DNA from: Roridomyces roridus
Lineage: Eukaryota; Basidiomycota; Agaricomycetes; Agaricales; Mycenaceae
Direction of reading: 5' to 3'
Assembly: GCA_029378245.1 (NCBI GenBank)
Contig: JARKIF010000013.1
Span: 868,001 to 932,000, forward strand
Length of the DNA stretch: 64,000 nt
The position numbers were made by a program, and so were the translations under genes. The notes under the pieces are model-generated. The model made no database searches, was not told where the DNA came from, and saw only the letters and a list, made by a program, of their open reading frames with translations. Positions 44,375 to 55,251 of this stretch are shown piece by piece. Within the stretch, counting starts at the first letter, position 1; every line of letters begins with the position of its first letter.

Positions 44375-45399
44375 TCAAAAATACTTCTTAATCCACCCCA
44401 CACTCTCCTCAAACGCCTCCTCCTTCGCCTTCTTCACAACCGGATCGCTCAAATCCCCACGCACAGAAAACCCATGCGCACAGCCCTCGTAGTAATTCCT
44501 CTTGTATCCCGGGGCGAACGCACCCCCGCCGAGGATCACATCAGCCTGCGCTTGCGAGGCGGGCGGGAACACGGGGTCGTGCGTGCACGAGTTGATGAGA
44601 AGCGGGGCGGTGGATTTGGTTAGGTAGGTCTGTTTCAAGGATGTCAATTACACTGGATGAAGTGGACTAGTAGCGACCCGCACCTCGAGATCGGCGGGGA
44701 CCTTCAAGCGGCTTGGATGTGCGATCACAGCGACGGAGATGGCGTTGTCAAATGCGAGGTCCAACGTTTCGCGGGCTACGTGCTCGGATGAGTATGTTGG
44801 ACCGCGGGCAGGTGGCGCCACGTACCACCGAAACAATACCCAGCAGCAGCGAACCCAGTAACGCCCTCGGCCTTGAGAGCACCCATCACTGCGTCGATGA
44901 GAGGTCGCGTCTGCGCGGGAGCGTGGTTCGGGAGCCAGCTCGGCCAGTCGAAAGCGGGCGCCTAGAAAAATTAAAATCCGTTGAATGGATGGGAAAGTGA
45001 ATGTTTTGAAAACGCACATCGGCCGCGAGCTGACTCATGGGCACAGGGTCTCCGTTGAAGAGGTCGGGCACGACGGTCTATTCATTCCATTTCAATCGAC
45101 GGTCAAAGAATGGAGGAGGAGAACGCACCTTGAACCCATTACGCGCATAGTCGTCCGCTAGGAGCTGGCATAATTATTTAGCTCGTTGTACTCCAACTCT
45201 CGACGCGCCAACGCACCTTGCTATTCCGCAGCTCAAGGCCCCACGCATCCGTAAGGAACAACAAAACCTTGTCCTTGGGGTACTCGACGCCGCTCGGAGG
45301 AGTCGCGACGTAGCACGGTACACCGCCGAGCGTGGTCATCTCACCCTCCGGGCTGCCGTCGTGTTGAATCGCCTTGAAGCAATTGTCGCAGAAGCTCAT
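44375..45399 (-). CDS. Dienelactone hydrolase family protein
   Basis: Six exons, 45399-45217, 45164-45129, 45077-45018, 44961-44826, 44775-44684 and 44629-44375, give 253 aa, the normal size for this alpha/beta-hydrolase family. The start is MSFCDNCFKAIQHDG. The nucleophile elbow is AAGYCFGA (Cys in place of Ser, as is typical), the acid lies in TCTHDPVFP, and the His in CAHGFSVRGD. An exon junction falls directly after the elbow. It lacks a signal peptide, so it is cytosolic. The family hydrolyses dienelactones in aromatic degradation, but many fungal members act on other esters. A TATATAAA box lies 49 bases upstream. Confidence 0.93.
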
Positions 45400-45447
45400 C
45401 GTTTGCTGGAGTCGATTGGTGTTCAATTCAGCAGCGAGCAAGCGCGG

Positions 45448-45455
45448 TTTATATA
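45448..45455 (-). promoter_or_regulatory. TATA box of the dienelactone hydrolase gene
   Basis: TATATAAA on the minus strand, 49 bases before the ATG. Confidence 0.55.
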
Positions 45456-45689
45456 TCTGCCCCCGGATTCCCAACCGACTGCTGACGTGAAGACGATTTG
45501 GTCAGTTCCGTCGGACATTATATGGTTCACCCGGAATTCGATCGGAGATTCAAAATGGAATTCGAATGGTAGGAGTACTGTGAAACTGCGAGACAAATAG
45601 TTAGTTTGGAGGAGGACGTCAGCAGAGTATTCATCGCAGTATCAATTTCGCTATGTAGACCCCTTCAGCAAAGCGACAGTTGAACATAA

Positions 45690-45917
45690 CTCAAAGGTCA
45701 ACGCCGCACGGTTTTTCCTTGAGATCTGCCTTGCGCTGAAGCGGTATCAGATATTGGTGAGGTTCACACCAATCGAGGAGACTGGACGGGGCGCACCTTA
45801 CAGTCCACCATGCTCATAATACCGTCACCGAGCTACAGCACCATTCAATCCCTTCCTTGCTTCCTTCATTTATTCAATGCGACACCAGCGCACCTTCTCA
45901 TGCAACACCGCCTTGAT
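45690..45917 (-). pseudogene. Truncated second cyanase copy
   Basis: The end of exon 4 (TIKAVLHEK), an intron, exon 5 (LGDGIMSMVDCK), an intron and a broken exon 6 (RKADLKEK, then a frame break) follow the same order and splice positions as the intact gene at 28195-29124. The 5' half and the last exon are missing. Intron sequences have diverged, so this is an old segmental or partial duplication and not a processed copy. Confidence 0.8.
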
Positions 45918-46019
45918 AGTGAGGACCCAAAAAAAAGTGGCAGGTACCCACCACATGATATCCGAACGTCCGGCCAAAGGCCTCGCCGGTAGTCGGTCCC
46001 AGGAACCTCGCTCGCCTCG

Positions 46020-46704
46020 CCAGTGGATTTGCTAGAGATCCTGCAGCTACAAGCACGAAACGACCGGAAATGTCTGTTGGGAGGAGTGAGACGCTGGCCA
46101 CGAGCAACGCCAAATTCTTCTCGAGGCTGAATCTTGAGATCTCGTGCGTTGAAACCCAGTCCTTCAGCAGGCTTGAAGATCGTAACGTGGGCTGGAAGAG
46201 ATCAGCGGGTAGAAGAAGCGACGTGCCGAATACAGGCACGCGGAACAGCCCTACTGCAAAGGCGCATCGTAGAATCGAAAATCCCTTGGCCTGCAAAACA
46301 CTCGCAGTGCTCGGGCTCGGAGCAGTGTGGTTTGAGCGAGAGAGAGCACGTAAGTATCAGAATCTCGACAACGCCCAACACCGTTGGAGGAAGTACGGGA
46401 ATCCGAAGACGGCCGATTTTGGTGTCTTGGCTTGTGACGAGTGGGACGTAGGTGAAGGAAATCTTGACACAGACGAGTGCTTGGATGGATCGAAGATTTG
46501 GATGATGTCTGGGTTGAGCTGGTGTAGTTGGTGGAGGAAGGCGACAGGAAGCTCGAGATGATATGGATGAGACCGAGGGGAGAAAAGGTAAAGCATACTC
46601 GATTTTGAGCCCGGGATACGTCGAGAATGGGATGCCCGGGGCACATTAGATTCTGGAGCCAGGTTATTCCTTCTGAGGGTGAGAATTAGCGAGGTGGCAT
46701 TCAA
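46020..46704 (-). pseudogene. Frame-broken conserved protein of unknown function
   Basis: Three frames must be used to follow one protein: LFSPRSHPYHLELPVAFLHQ, then RLRIPVLPPTVLGVVEIL and GQGIFDSTMRL, then STHEISRFSLEKN and SVSLLPTDISGRFVL. The order and spacing match an unnamed mushroom family that I recall. No intron with consensus sites explains the two frame changes, near 46490 and 46270. The gene ends near the cyanase remnant, suggesting that the whole area is decaying. Confidence 0.5.
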
Positions 46705-46952
46705 AGTTCAACTTCCGCCCGAGAACGCCTCACCATCCTGCCCTTAGGTCCGAGCAATATAAGTTATAGTCTCCGCCCTCGCGAAAGATCTTCTAGAAGT
46801 CGAGCGAGCGTAAGAGTTATACTCGCATCTCGGGCACGTCTCGATCCTGACAGACTCATCTTGTGCGCGTCGTGTCTGATCTGAGCGACATCAGAAAAAT
46901 GGAAAATCAGGGCTATCCAGCTCTTTTCCTCTGTCCTCCGGACACCCGCTCA

Positions 46953-47279
46953 TCAGGACACGTACAGTCCAAGGCCCCCAGGTCGAAGCAGCAGAGACCA
47001 TCCGCTTCTGGGCCTGCAAACGCCGCCGAGGAATTCGACGGCGAGGACGGCGCGTGTTATGTCGACCTTGTGGCATACGCCACGGACGCCGTCGAGAGGA
47101 CCGTTCATTTGGGAATGCCCGGTGTGGCGCCCAACGCTGATGAGGACCACGACAAGGGCGCTGAATCCCGTGTCGGAGGATCCAACGACCAAAGATGACG
47201 AGTTTTCGGATTTTGAATGGAACAGCTTAGTCTGATTGCAAAGTCGACCCTTTGGCAGGGGCCCGACCAATGACGTCAA
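46953..47279 (-). pseudogene. Possible short-chain dehydrogenase N-terminal remnant
   Basis: SLVVGSSDTGFSALVV resembles the Rossmann GxxxGxG nucleotide-binding turn of short-chain dehydrogenases, followed by HKVDITRAVLAVEF, like the NAG/VD region. No YxxxK catalytic pair follows, and the frame stops after 108 codons. Confidence 0.35.
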
Positions 47280-47621
47280 GTGCTGTTTTGAGATTGATTT
47301 CCGACCACCGCCACAGCTCAGCCACCATCATTCAGCTTTCCCACGTGCAAGCCACCCGCTTGCCTGAGCCTCACCGCGTTGTCTCTCGTGTTCAGTGGTC
47401 CAGTTTCCAGTGCAAAAATGTATTATAATTACTAGCAGCTACATCAATACAATGTGATTTACCCCCGAGACGAGGAAATGACGGGGATTGCTGGAGGGCT
47501 GCGGAAGAGTGAGACGGGAGAAAGCCAAGAGAGAAAAGCAAGACTCACGGCCTAGCGGACTACGAGTCGTGCAGAAATAGGAACGAGAGCGGTCGGCGCG
47601 CAGGAAGAGTCTGCAGCGTGG

Positions 47622-48191
47622 TTACATTCCACGTCCTTGCAGAGAGACGGCAGGCTGAGGAACACGCACCACTTCATTCCAATTTCCGGCAATTGAAGCA
47701 GTTCGGTGGAGTGCCCTCGTACCCGCCGCATCCTCCGTCACCAACGACAAGGCTGGAAAGATACATTGTGCGTGTGGCTGCGTGAAGATGATGGCTGCGT
47801 GAAAAGATGACGGGGTAGTCGTCGTAGATTTGACGGCCATCGGGCAGCCGGGCTTGCACACCACAGGGAGGAAGGTGCCACGCATACATGCCCACTGAGT
47901 GGCAGACGAGAGAGGCATGTGCATGTCGAGGGCCGTCCGGGAAGATGAGACGCGATAAGGCCACGGGTGCGAGGAGGAAGATGATTCTGGGGCATTGCCG
48001 TCTACTACCCGTGCGTATCCGACGGGCTCGAGTTCAGCAGCTGTGCGGATGCGACGAGCCGAGTCAATGAGGAGATGAAGAAGCATGAACAATGAGTCAA
48101 GATGTACGGCGCAGGTTTGGCATGATAACGCACTCATCAATAGGACGCAAAGCGCCAAAACCTTCGATCTCCGACTGCTTTTGAGATGCAT
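47622..48191 (-). CDS. Possible small secreted protein, uncertain
   Basis: MHLKSSRRSKVLALCVLLM could be a signal peptide, followed by an intron (donor GTGCGT near 48133, acceptor near 48042) and an open frame with several cysteines. A competing frame (to about 47674) also looks protein-like, so I cannot decide which is real. Confidence 0.25.
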   Translation of the reverse strand: MHLKSSRRSKVLALCVLLMSALSCQTCAVHLDSLFMLLHLLIDSARRIRTAAELEPVGYARVVDGNAPESSSSSHPWPYRVSSSRTALDMHMPLSSATQWACMRGTFLPVVCKPGCPMAVKSTTTTPSSFHAAIIFTQPHAQCIFPALSLVTEDAAGTRALHRTASIAGNWNEVVRVPQPAVSLQGRGM

Positions 48192-50554
48192 GGCGGACGA
48201 ACGTTCGGGTAGGTCGGAATACGGAGGATAGCCTAGACGAGTCTACCATTCAGGTGTATCCGAAAAGACAGCCGGCTCCAGTCGTGTTTGGCGCTGCCAA
48301 GTCTGGTATCGTCTTCATTTGGTAGCTAGGAGGAGTTCTTGCTGTTCGTTCGCGCAGGGATGCAAAGAGAAAGGGCAAAGGCACGCGACAATTGAAGGGA
48401 GGCATGCTGGCAAAGAGTGATGGTGGCTGATGATCAATCTCAAAAGAGCACTTGACGTCATTGGTCGGGCCCCTGCCAAGTGGTCGAGTTTGATAACAGA
48501 CTCTATAAACAATCTACATACTCGTATCGTCAGATTGTCTAGAGTCTGTCTACGAGAGACTAGGAACAGCTCGGACAAAGAATTGATGCCAGAACTACAA
48601 GATGTCAGTGATAGTAGTGACGGCGAATCCGACGAGGATTCCGCACCAGGAATATCGTTTTATGCAATGTATGACTTGGGGTTACGGCCCGGGGCCCTTG
48701 CAAAGTTGAAAGTTGCAAAGTCTGATTCCGGATCCTCATCCCACATCCAGGCAGTAATTTGGCTGTTGTCAATGTACGCATATTGAATATATTGCATTTT
48801 GCATTCTAAGCAAGTATTCGGATAGAACAGAGTCCAGACAAGGATACGAAGTCACCAGACCGGCTCCGGTCTAAATCCGCCCCCGCTGTCATGTCCCGCC
48901 GTTGCCTTACGGAATCCGACAGCGGCGCCTGCCATGTGTAAAAACACAGCTTCACCTCTTGCCACGTATTCCGAGGGTGTGGTGCAGCGCAAGACGAAGG
49001 GCGTGAATACCCATCGGCCTTGGCTTATCCGTCTAACATGGCCACCCAGCCGTTGCAAAGCGTGGTGGCCTCCATGGTCCAGATCACTGAGCTTGCGAAA
49101 GTGAGTAGATCTCGCCTCTCACGGACTTTCGCGGGCCTCGCTGACTCACTCTCGACCACAGAATTTTCGCTCTGATACCCGCATATGGACAAACTTCAGC
49201 TCCTACGTACAGACAAACGTTCAGGTGCTGATGGAGAAATATCTGGACGACGAGACACCTCAAGTCGAGATGCAGCGGGCCATGGATCAATTGTCTTCGT
49301 GCGTATTGTCCATTGCATCCCCTTAAGGCCCGCCTGATGTCAGCATCCGATATGCAGGACGCTGCAACAGATCGTCAAGGAAATGGAGAAACTTCATGGG
49401 AGACCCACCATCGTTCAGCTGTTCAAAACCTCCACGAAATCCAGCGCGGTGGCGGAGATGAACCGCCGAGTTTCAGACTCAATTCGGCGGTTCGAGGTCG
49501 CAGCACCCCCGATATCTGCTCCTTCCTCCACCGTAATCAATGTGTATGGTTCGGGATTTCAAATTTCGCTTTTTTTGGAGACTTAGGGATGTCCACAGGC
49601 GGTACTGGAGGCCAGGGTGGGAAAGGTCGGGGGGCAGGCGGCGAAGGTGGAGTGGGAGAAGGTCCCACCGTGAATGTTTCCATCATGTCGGTCGCCCTGT
49701 GCCTGCTGATACATGACCCTTCTCATCTGACATACACTAGAAACGAAGATGTTATCCAGAAGCTCGCCGTCGTGCTTCGGAACGACATGCGGATGATTGG
49801 TACGACATTCGTTTAGATATGAAGCGAAGCTGACTCACTGTCAGCTAACAGCATCACGATTTTCGACTTGCCGTATACCTCGATACCGGCTTGGAATGAC
49901 GCGCTCCTGTGTCTTCCGAACACTCGCCAGAGTTACATTGACAATGTGATGAGTTGGATACGCAGCGAAGATGCCCATGGTGTCGACCAGATAGATCTTC
50001 CTCGTTGCCGATGTTGTGGGAAGCGGGAAAACTGCTCTTGCGCATACAATTGCCAAGCAGTGCTTCGACGCCGGTTTACTTGCGTCATCGTTCTTCTTCG
50101 ACCAGAACAACCATGGTGTTCGGCCCCGAGACTTCGTTTTCAAAGCGGCGCGCGACATCGGTTCCAAGTATCCAGAAGTGGCAAACGAAATCTCTGCCGT
50201 GCTGAAAGCCGACCCCCGCATAATCCACTTCTTGCCAACCACAGACCTTTTTGAACAATTTGTGGATGGCGCTCAGTCGTAGGCATCAGAGAGAGAAACC
50301 AGTCAGCATGGAATGATGAGAAAAGGATAAGGAATGTGATGCACAAAAATGGGAGGAGGCCGAGGTCACCGCACGCCCTGCTGGCAACCCCGGCTTCCCG
50401 ACGCAACATGGGTTCCCGCGCGCGACTCCCAATCAATAAGGAGTTGTCAAACGACGCGTCCGCGCGCAGGAACCCCAACGGGCTAGGAGTGAGACAACTT
50501 GATGGAGCAGCAGCAGCTACAACTTGAAGAAGCAGTAGAAAACAAACCGGTGTG

Positions 50555-51043
50555 AAGCAGATGCAGCAAAGGGGACAGCACGAAAGCAGATGCAGCAAAA
50601 GGGACAGCACAAAAGCAGATGCAGCAAAAGGAACAGCGCGAAAGCAGATGCAGCAAAAATAACTAAAGCGCGAAAGCAGAGGTAGCAAAATGAACAGCAC
50701 GAGAGCAGAGGTAGCAAAATGAGCAGTGCAAAAGCAGACATAGCAAAATGAACAGTGCAAAAGCAAACATAGCAAAATGAACAACACAAAAGTGGATGCA
50801 GGAAAAGTAGCAAATACGAACAGCGCGAAAAGCAGCAAAAAATGAACAGCGCGAAAGGCAGCAATAACAAAAAAGGGTGAAAAGCAGATGCCAGAAGTAA
50901 GTGAAGAGCGCGAAAAGCAGATGCAGCAAAAGGAAACAGCGCGAAAACAAATGCAGCAGAACAAACAGCGCGAAAGCAGATGCAGCAGTAAACAGCAGCG
51001 CGAAGCAGATGCAGCAGAAAACAGCGGCGCAAAGCAGATGCAG
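50555..51043 (+). repeat. Minisatellite, units of about 26-33 bp
   Basis: A degenerate array of AAGCAGATGCAGCAAAA-type units joined to a GGAACAGCGCGA-like part. It continues at 51659-51720 after the nested element. Unit length varies, and long frames on the opposite strand are products of the repeat. Confidence 0.85.
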
Positions 51044-51658
51044 CTAAGGAGAGGCACGAGTATACATTCGCGAATACGAATATTCGTCAAAGCTCAAAAA
51101 AATGATATTCGCATTCGCCGCGAGTATTGATGGCGAATATTCGTGGATTACTAAGCACTATTCGCGAGTATTCACAGGTATTTACGAATCACAACTATTT
51201 CCACTCAACAAGCTTGAATGCTCTCTGGTGGTGAAGAATCCACAAATCCTTGATATATAGTAGCTTTAGAAGGTGTAATCTTATTGAGTTGACTGAGAAC
51301 AGGTGATTATTCAGTCATCAATCAGTCTATCAGAGGTCTATGAACGGTGAATACAAATGTTCACAGGCAATGAACACACCATTGATTGATTCTGCATTGA
51401 ATCTTGCATGGGAATTGACATACGTTACAGAGTGATTGCCAAGTGCCGGCATGCCGAATGATGCCGTGATCAACCGATCATCAAATTGCCTATTTAGGTT
51501 TGTTCCGTGAGCTTACGATAGCCTGACGAATATTCGTGAGTAGCAACTTTTCCAGAAACCGATATTCGCATTCGCACGAATAGCACCGCCACCATCACTC
51601 GCGAATATGAATACTCGTATTCGCGAATGAAATGGCGCGAATATTCGTGCCTCTCCTT
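51044..51658. mobile_element. hAT-like MITE nested in the minisatellite
   Basis: The inverted ends share AAGGAGAGGCACGA and then TAT/TATTCG-rich sequence. AGATGCAG flanks both sides (51036-51043 and 51659-51666) as an 8-bp repeat, though this string is also part of the minisatellite unit. The interior is full of CGAATATTCG palindromes. Non-coding, 615 bp. Confidence 0.75.
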
Positions 51659-53365
51659 AGATGCAGCAGAAAACAGCAGCGCGAAGCAGACACAGCCAAA
51701 CAGCGCCGCAGAGCGGCGGTGCAACAGACGAGCATGTAGTAGTTGAGGGACAAAATGTTAGTCATGAATGGTAAGGTGAGTGAGTGGCACGCACCAAATA
51801 TTCCCTCGAGCCTCTTCGTGTCAACCCCAACCCGCATATAATCTTTATTGATCTCCTCCGTGTCTGTCTTGGCAGCTGCAAGTCCACCGTTAATGGCGTC
51901 CGTAAGTATCCGCTGATCAATCTGTATGGGCGGCCTGCGCATCTGTAACGTCGATCATACCCTGGCGGGTCAGCCGGCTGAAAAGCCAGGGCCAGGGCAG
52001 ACGAGTTGGTGGGTGATTGGACCGTGGTGCTGGCCAGGACGGAATGAAAAGAAGGCCACCGAGGGCTACGACATCCAAGAGGAGAGCTGTGAGGTGGCAG
52101 GAAGCAAGAGGCAACGTCACGTTGGTGTCATCGCTGATCCGCAAACGCGCTTTTACGGCACCCTCGTGCCTCGGACACCGTAAAGCTTCGATTGGTGGTG
52201 GCCTTTGGTCCGGAGTCAGATCCGAGGGCCCGTTCTCGTCATCGACGCTTTGAACGATGCCGACACATCCGAAATCCCCCTTATTCTCCACACTCAAATC
52301 CAACAACAGACTGGGCTCTTCCGGGTTTTTGTCACTTCCCGTCCGGATCACGCCATTCTACACGCCCTTGGGCCCAACATCAAAAGACACACGCTCGCAA
52401 TCCATGGCGACGAAAACCATCGTGATATAACCGTCTTCTTGGACTTCAGATTGAAGCAGATCGCCGGCTACCGCTGCATCGACAACTGGCCAGACGCAGA
52501 GACCTTCGGACGTCTACTCCAACGAGCGGAGGGTCTTTTCGTTTGGATTTCGACTGTCTGCGACTATATCGCCTCCCGCATTAGTCCGGATGAGGACCTG
52601 GAGCAACTATTGGACGATATGCGACATGGGCAACTGCCACCAGAGGAGAAAATTGATTCCTTGTATGCTGTTATCATGGCAAAATGTGATTGGGATGATA
52701 TCCATTTCACTAGTGGTTATACAACATACATGGGCTTGTTGGTTGTTCAGCAAACCCCCCTGACTATAGCCATACTGGGCCGGTTCTCCGCCACTAAACG
52801 AACCGCGCAACAGATTCTCCTGCAAGTGGGGTCTCTGGTGACTGGCTTAATGAACGCGGAGCAGCCGGCACAGATTCTACACGGCTCGTACCGGGACTAC
52901 CTTGGCCGGGCTCCAGATCCTCAACAAATTGCACCCGAGGTCCACCATCAGTGCCTCGCTCTTCATTGCATGGAATTCGCTGCCGCCACTCTAAGCCCTT
53001 CGCGCATGGCTGAATGCGAGTATTCAGAGAACTGGAATCCTGATGGTGCACCGCCGCCAACAGTACCGGAATTCTTCGAGGAAATTCATCGATATGCAGT
53101 GAACTTCTGGATGGTTCACCTGACAGAGATATTGTACTGGGATCCAACGCTGGAGGGAACTGTCCTCAATTTCCTCGACAACAAGCTCACCCACTGGATC
53201 GAGTTCATGGTTTCAAAGTTGACGTATCAGAGCTTGATTCCGCTTCACAAATGGACTCAGGTGAGTGTCATATCGCCGAGATCTCCTCAGAATGCACACC
53301 AACCATTAGCCAGAACACCGCTTCCGGACCTGCCAGCTCAACCCATTTCTGGAACCAACCGATAG

Positions 53366-54504
53366 AATGTCTCCTACGCATTCTACCGCGCCTGATTCAG
53401 AACAACCGCCTAGGTGAAGGTCTTGCCATTGTCGCCGATTTGGAGTATTTCACGACCGTATTCCCAACTGAAACGGCCTACGGCGGCGGCGGACTCGGAG
53501 CGGAGCTGCCCCCTAGACCCTCGCGCAAGCCGCAGCAGACGAAGTGGGGGACGGCGAGGTCGAGGACGATACGTAATTCAGATGATTTCAGGAGGTATGA
53601 GGCTGGGGTGTTGTAAGGGCTCGGTGTTCACAGGCCACCACATTCGTCCTCTGCACAGCTCTCGACACCTTTTACATGTAGTAGACAAGTAGCCTACACA
53701 TACTGAACTAAGGAGTATTTTCACCCATTTTGTTTGGTTGCCTATTTCGAGTCTTACAACAGTTTGTGTGCTTCACTCCGAGAGGACCTGAAATTTCACA
53801 CTTGCTGAACGGACTTGAAAACTCCTCAACTCTAAACTCTCAACAACCCCGGCGTTTGGACTGAGCACCCGACCGGCGCCCACAATTTTCAACCACCCCC
53901 TCCCCCCTCCCCTTCCGGTTCAACATGGTTACAAGTCGTAAAGGTATCTACGATAAACCGCCTGTTACAGCTCCCCGTCGTCGAACTCTGCAGAAAGAAA
54001 TGGACATTGCGAACGCCTAACGGTGGACAAAGACACTTACTGGTCTGGGTCTGATAGCGTTCAAATTTGACGGCTACGAGCAGCGGCTCTCAAGATCAGT
54101 CTCAAGTGTCCTCTCGGGTGGAGGTCATAACAACGCTGATTTTTCGCAACAGTGCCTGCCGATGCGCATTCCGCTGCGTTTTCACGCACCTCACTGTCCT
54201 CCGTGACCGTCGGACCCTTCTCACCTCAGGACGAGGTTGGACTTCCATGAGTTCATCTTCAGCATTGGTATTGATACACGGTATAAACAGAACAGTATGA
54301 ATACAGTGAAGGTCGAGGTGGTCGAGAACATTCGTAGGGCGGGCGAGGTAATGCAAGGTAGGAAGATGGGAGGAAGATGATTAGGAGCGCTTTGAAGTGC
54401 GTGGGCCGGAGCCAGTACCCAGCATAAGACGCCCGTCATAACGCGGGTGACGCCACTCTGGCAGAGGTAGGTCGTGGTCGTCGACGGCGACGTCAAGGTT
54501 TTAG
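53366..54504. other. No assignable gene
   Basis: Frames after the NLR end (such as 53251-53616) have no consistent splicing with it. Nothing further is recognisable. Confidence 0.4.
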
Positions 54505-55248
54505 TCATAGCAGGTGCGCGTGTTGCGCGGTAATGCTTAGGGCACTGCGCCAAAGACGAGGAAGAAGCGAAGAGGTGCTTCTTGGCGCGGCCAGCGGTAG
54601 TAGCTGTGGCCCGCGCTGAGGGGCACGGTACAGGACAGGTGGCGCCGCGGGGAGGACGCTGGACGACTTGGCAGGCGAAGAGCACTCCGGGTCTGCGAGG
54701 GTCGTAGCAGAGTCCGTGGAGTACGAGCTGAGGGAAGAGCTGTGCTCCGAGTCGGCGTCAGACTCGGAGTCAGAATCGTCGGCCGTGGGCAGAGTTGGGA
54801 TGCGGATGGTCTTGGGCGCCTCGTGAGTACGCCTCACATTGCGTAGCCGTGCAGAGAGCAGTGTTGCACGAAGACGGGAGATCGGGACAACGCTACCCTG
54901 AGTTTCCTCGCTCCACAAATCCACCACAGGTGCGTCACCAATGCGGGCCTTGACATACCCAGGGCCGTAGAGCAGCAAGACGTCGCGACTGCCGCTCAGG
55001 GCTTGGAGCCAGGCGGCCCACGGGATGCTAGACCCGATGGACGCAGCGAGAAGGGCCGGGGGAGGCGTGGTGGTAGATGAGAGAGCCAATGTGGTGGCTG
55101 GTGCAGGTAGGGAGGCGTTGAGGATCAGCTGGGCGGTGGCAATAGCTGCAGCAGGCGCCACAGTGGCCAGAGGCTTGGTGAGGAATGTGATGACGTGGGG
55201 GATGGCAGCGGCGGAGATCGTGAAATCGCACAGCGACGGGAGAAGAAT
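54505..55248 (-). CDS. Conserved-type hypothetical protein lacking a visible start
   Basis: An open frame of about 247 codons. It has CDFTISAAAIPHVITFLTKPL, an Ala/Pro/Thr-rich membrane-like start, ALSGSRDVLLLYGPGYVKAR, APVVDLWSEE, RATLLSARLRNVRRTHEAPK and an acidic-Ser tail. I remember similar sequences in mushroom genomes without a function. No ATG exists between the upstream stop (55249-55251) and the conserved part, so the start lies in an unfound exon or has been lost. Confidence 0.45.
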   Translation of the reverse strand: MLLPSLCDFTISAAAIPHVITFLTKPLATVAPAAAIATAQLILNASLPAPATTLALSSTTTPPPALLAASIGSSIPWAAWLQALSGSRDVLLLYGPGYVKARIGDAPVVDLWSEETQGSVVPISRLRATLLSARLRNVRRTHEAPKTIRIPTLPTADDSDSESDADSEHSSSLSSYSTDSATTLADPECSSPAKSSSVLPAAPPVLYRAPQRGPQLLPLAAPRSTSSLLPRLWRSALSITAQHAHLL

Positions 55249-55251
55249 TCA

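Larger units (their letters stand above)
46705..49037. other. Mostly uninterpretable, with two possible gene fragments
   Basis: Apart from the possible dehydrogenase remnant and secreted-protein candidate listed separately, there is only a 118-codon frame at 48430-48786 with an acidic Ser-rich middle and no known domain. Confidence 0.4.
50281..52200. mobile_element. About 1.9 kb of foreign sequence inside the NACHT domain
   Basis: The homologous frame stops after FEQFVDGAQS and resumes at PLVRSQIRGPVLVID. The intervening block is far longer than any other intron here. It contains the minisatellite, a nested hAT-like element and flanking unique DNA. I see no terminal repeats of an outer element, so its nature and exact edges are unknown. 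Confidence 0.45.
49038..53365 (+). pseudogene. NACHT-domain NLR, disrupted
   Basis: Begins MATQPLQSVVASMVQITELAK with spliced helical exons (49038-49100, 49162-49298, 49358 onward), an N-terminal domain of the fungal NLR type. A glycine-rich linker (GGTGGQGGKGRGAGGEGG, then GEGPTVN) follows, then the NACHT domain: Walker A GSGKTALAHTIAKQ at about 50020, FFFDQNNHGVRPRDFVFKAA and, after about 1.9 kb of foreign sequence, PVLVIDALNDAD (Walker B), FRVFVTSRPD and LFVWISTVCDYI. There are two breaks. A four-base surplus before the P-loop (near 49990) shifts the frame between VDQI and IFLVADV. The insertion splits the NACHT core between Walker A and B. Such proteins are proposed to act in self/non-self recognition and programmed cell death. 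This copy cannot make the full protein. Confidence 0.75.

Noticed and set aside
50140..51090. A 316-codon minus-strand open frame rich in Phe, Leu and Cys
   Set aside because: It is generated by the minisatellite; the amino-acid pattern simply repeats with the DNA unit.
50555..51720. Regular repeats that might suggest a CRISPR array
   Set aside because: Units are adjacent with variable length, no constant repeat with unique spacers, and the genome is eukaryotic.
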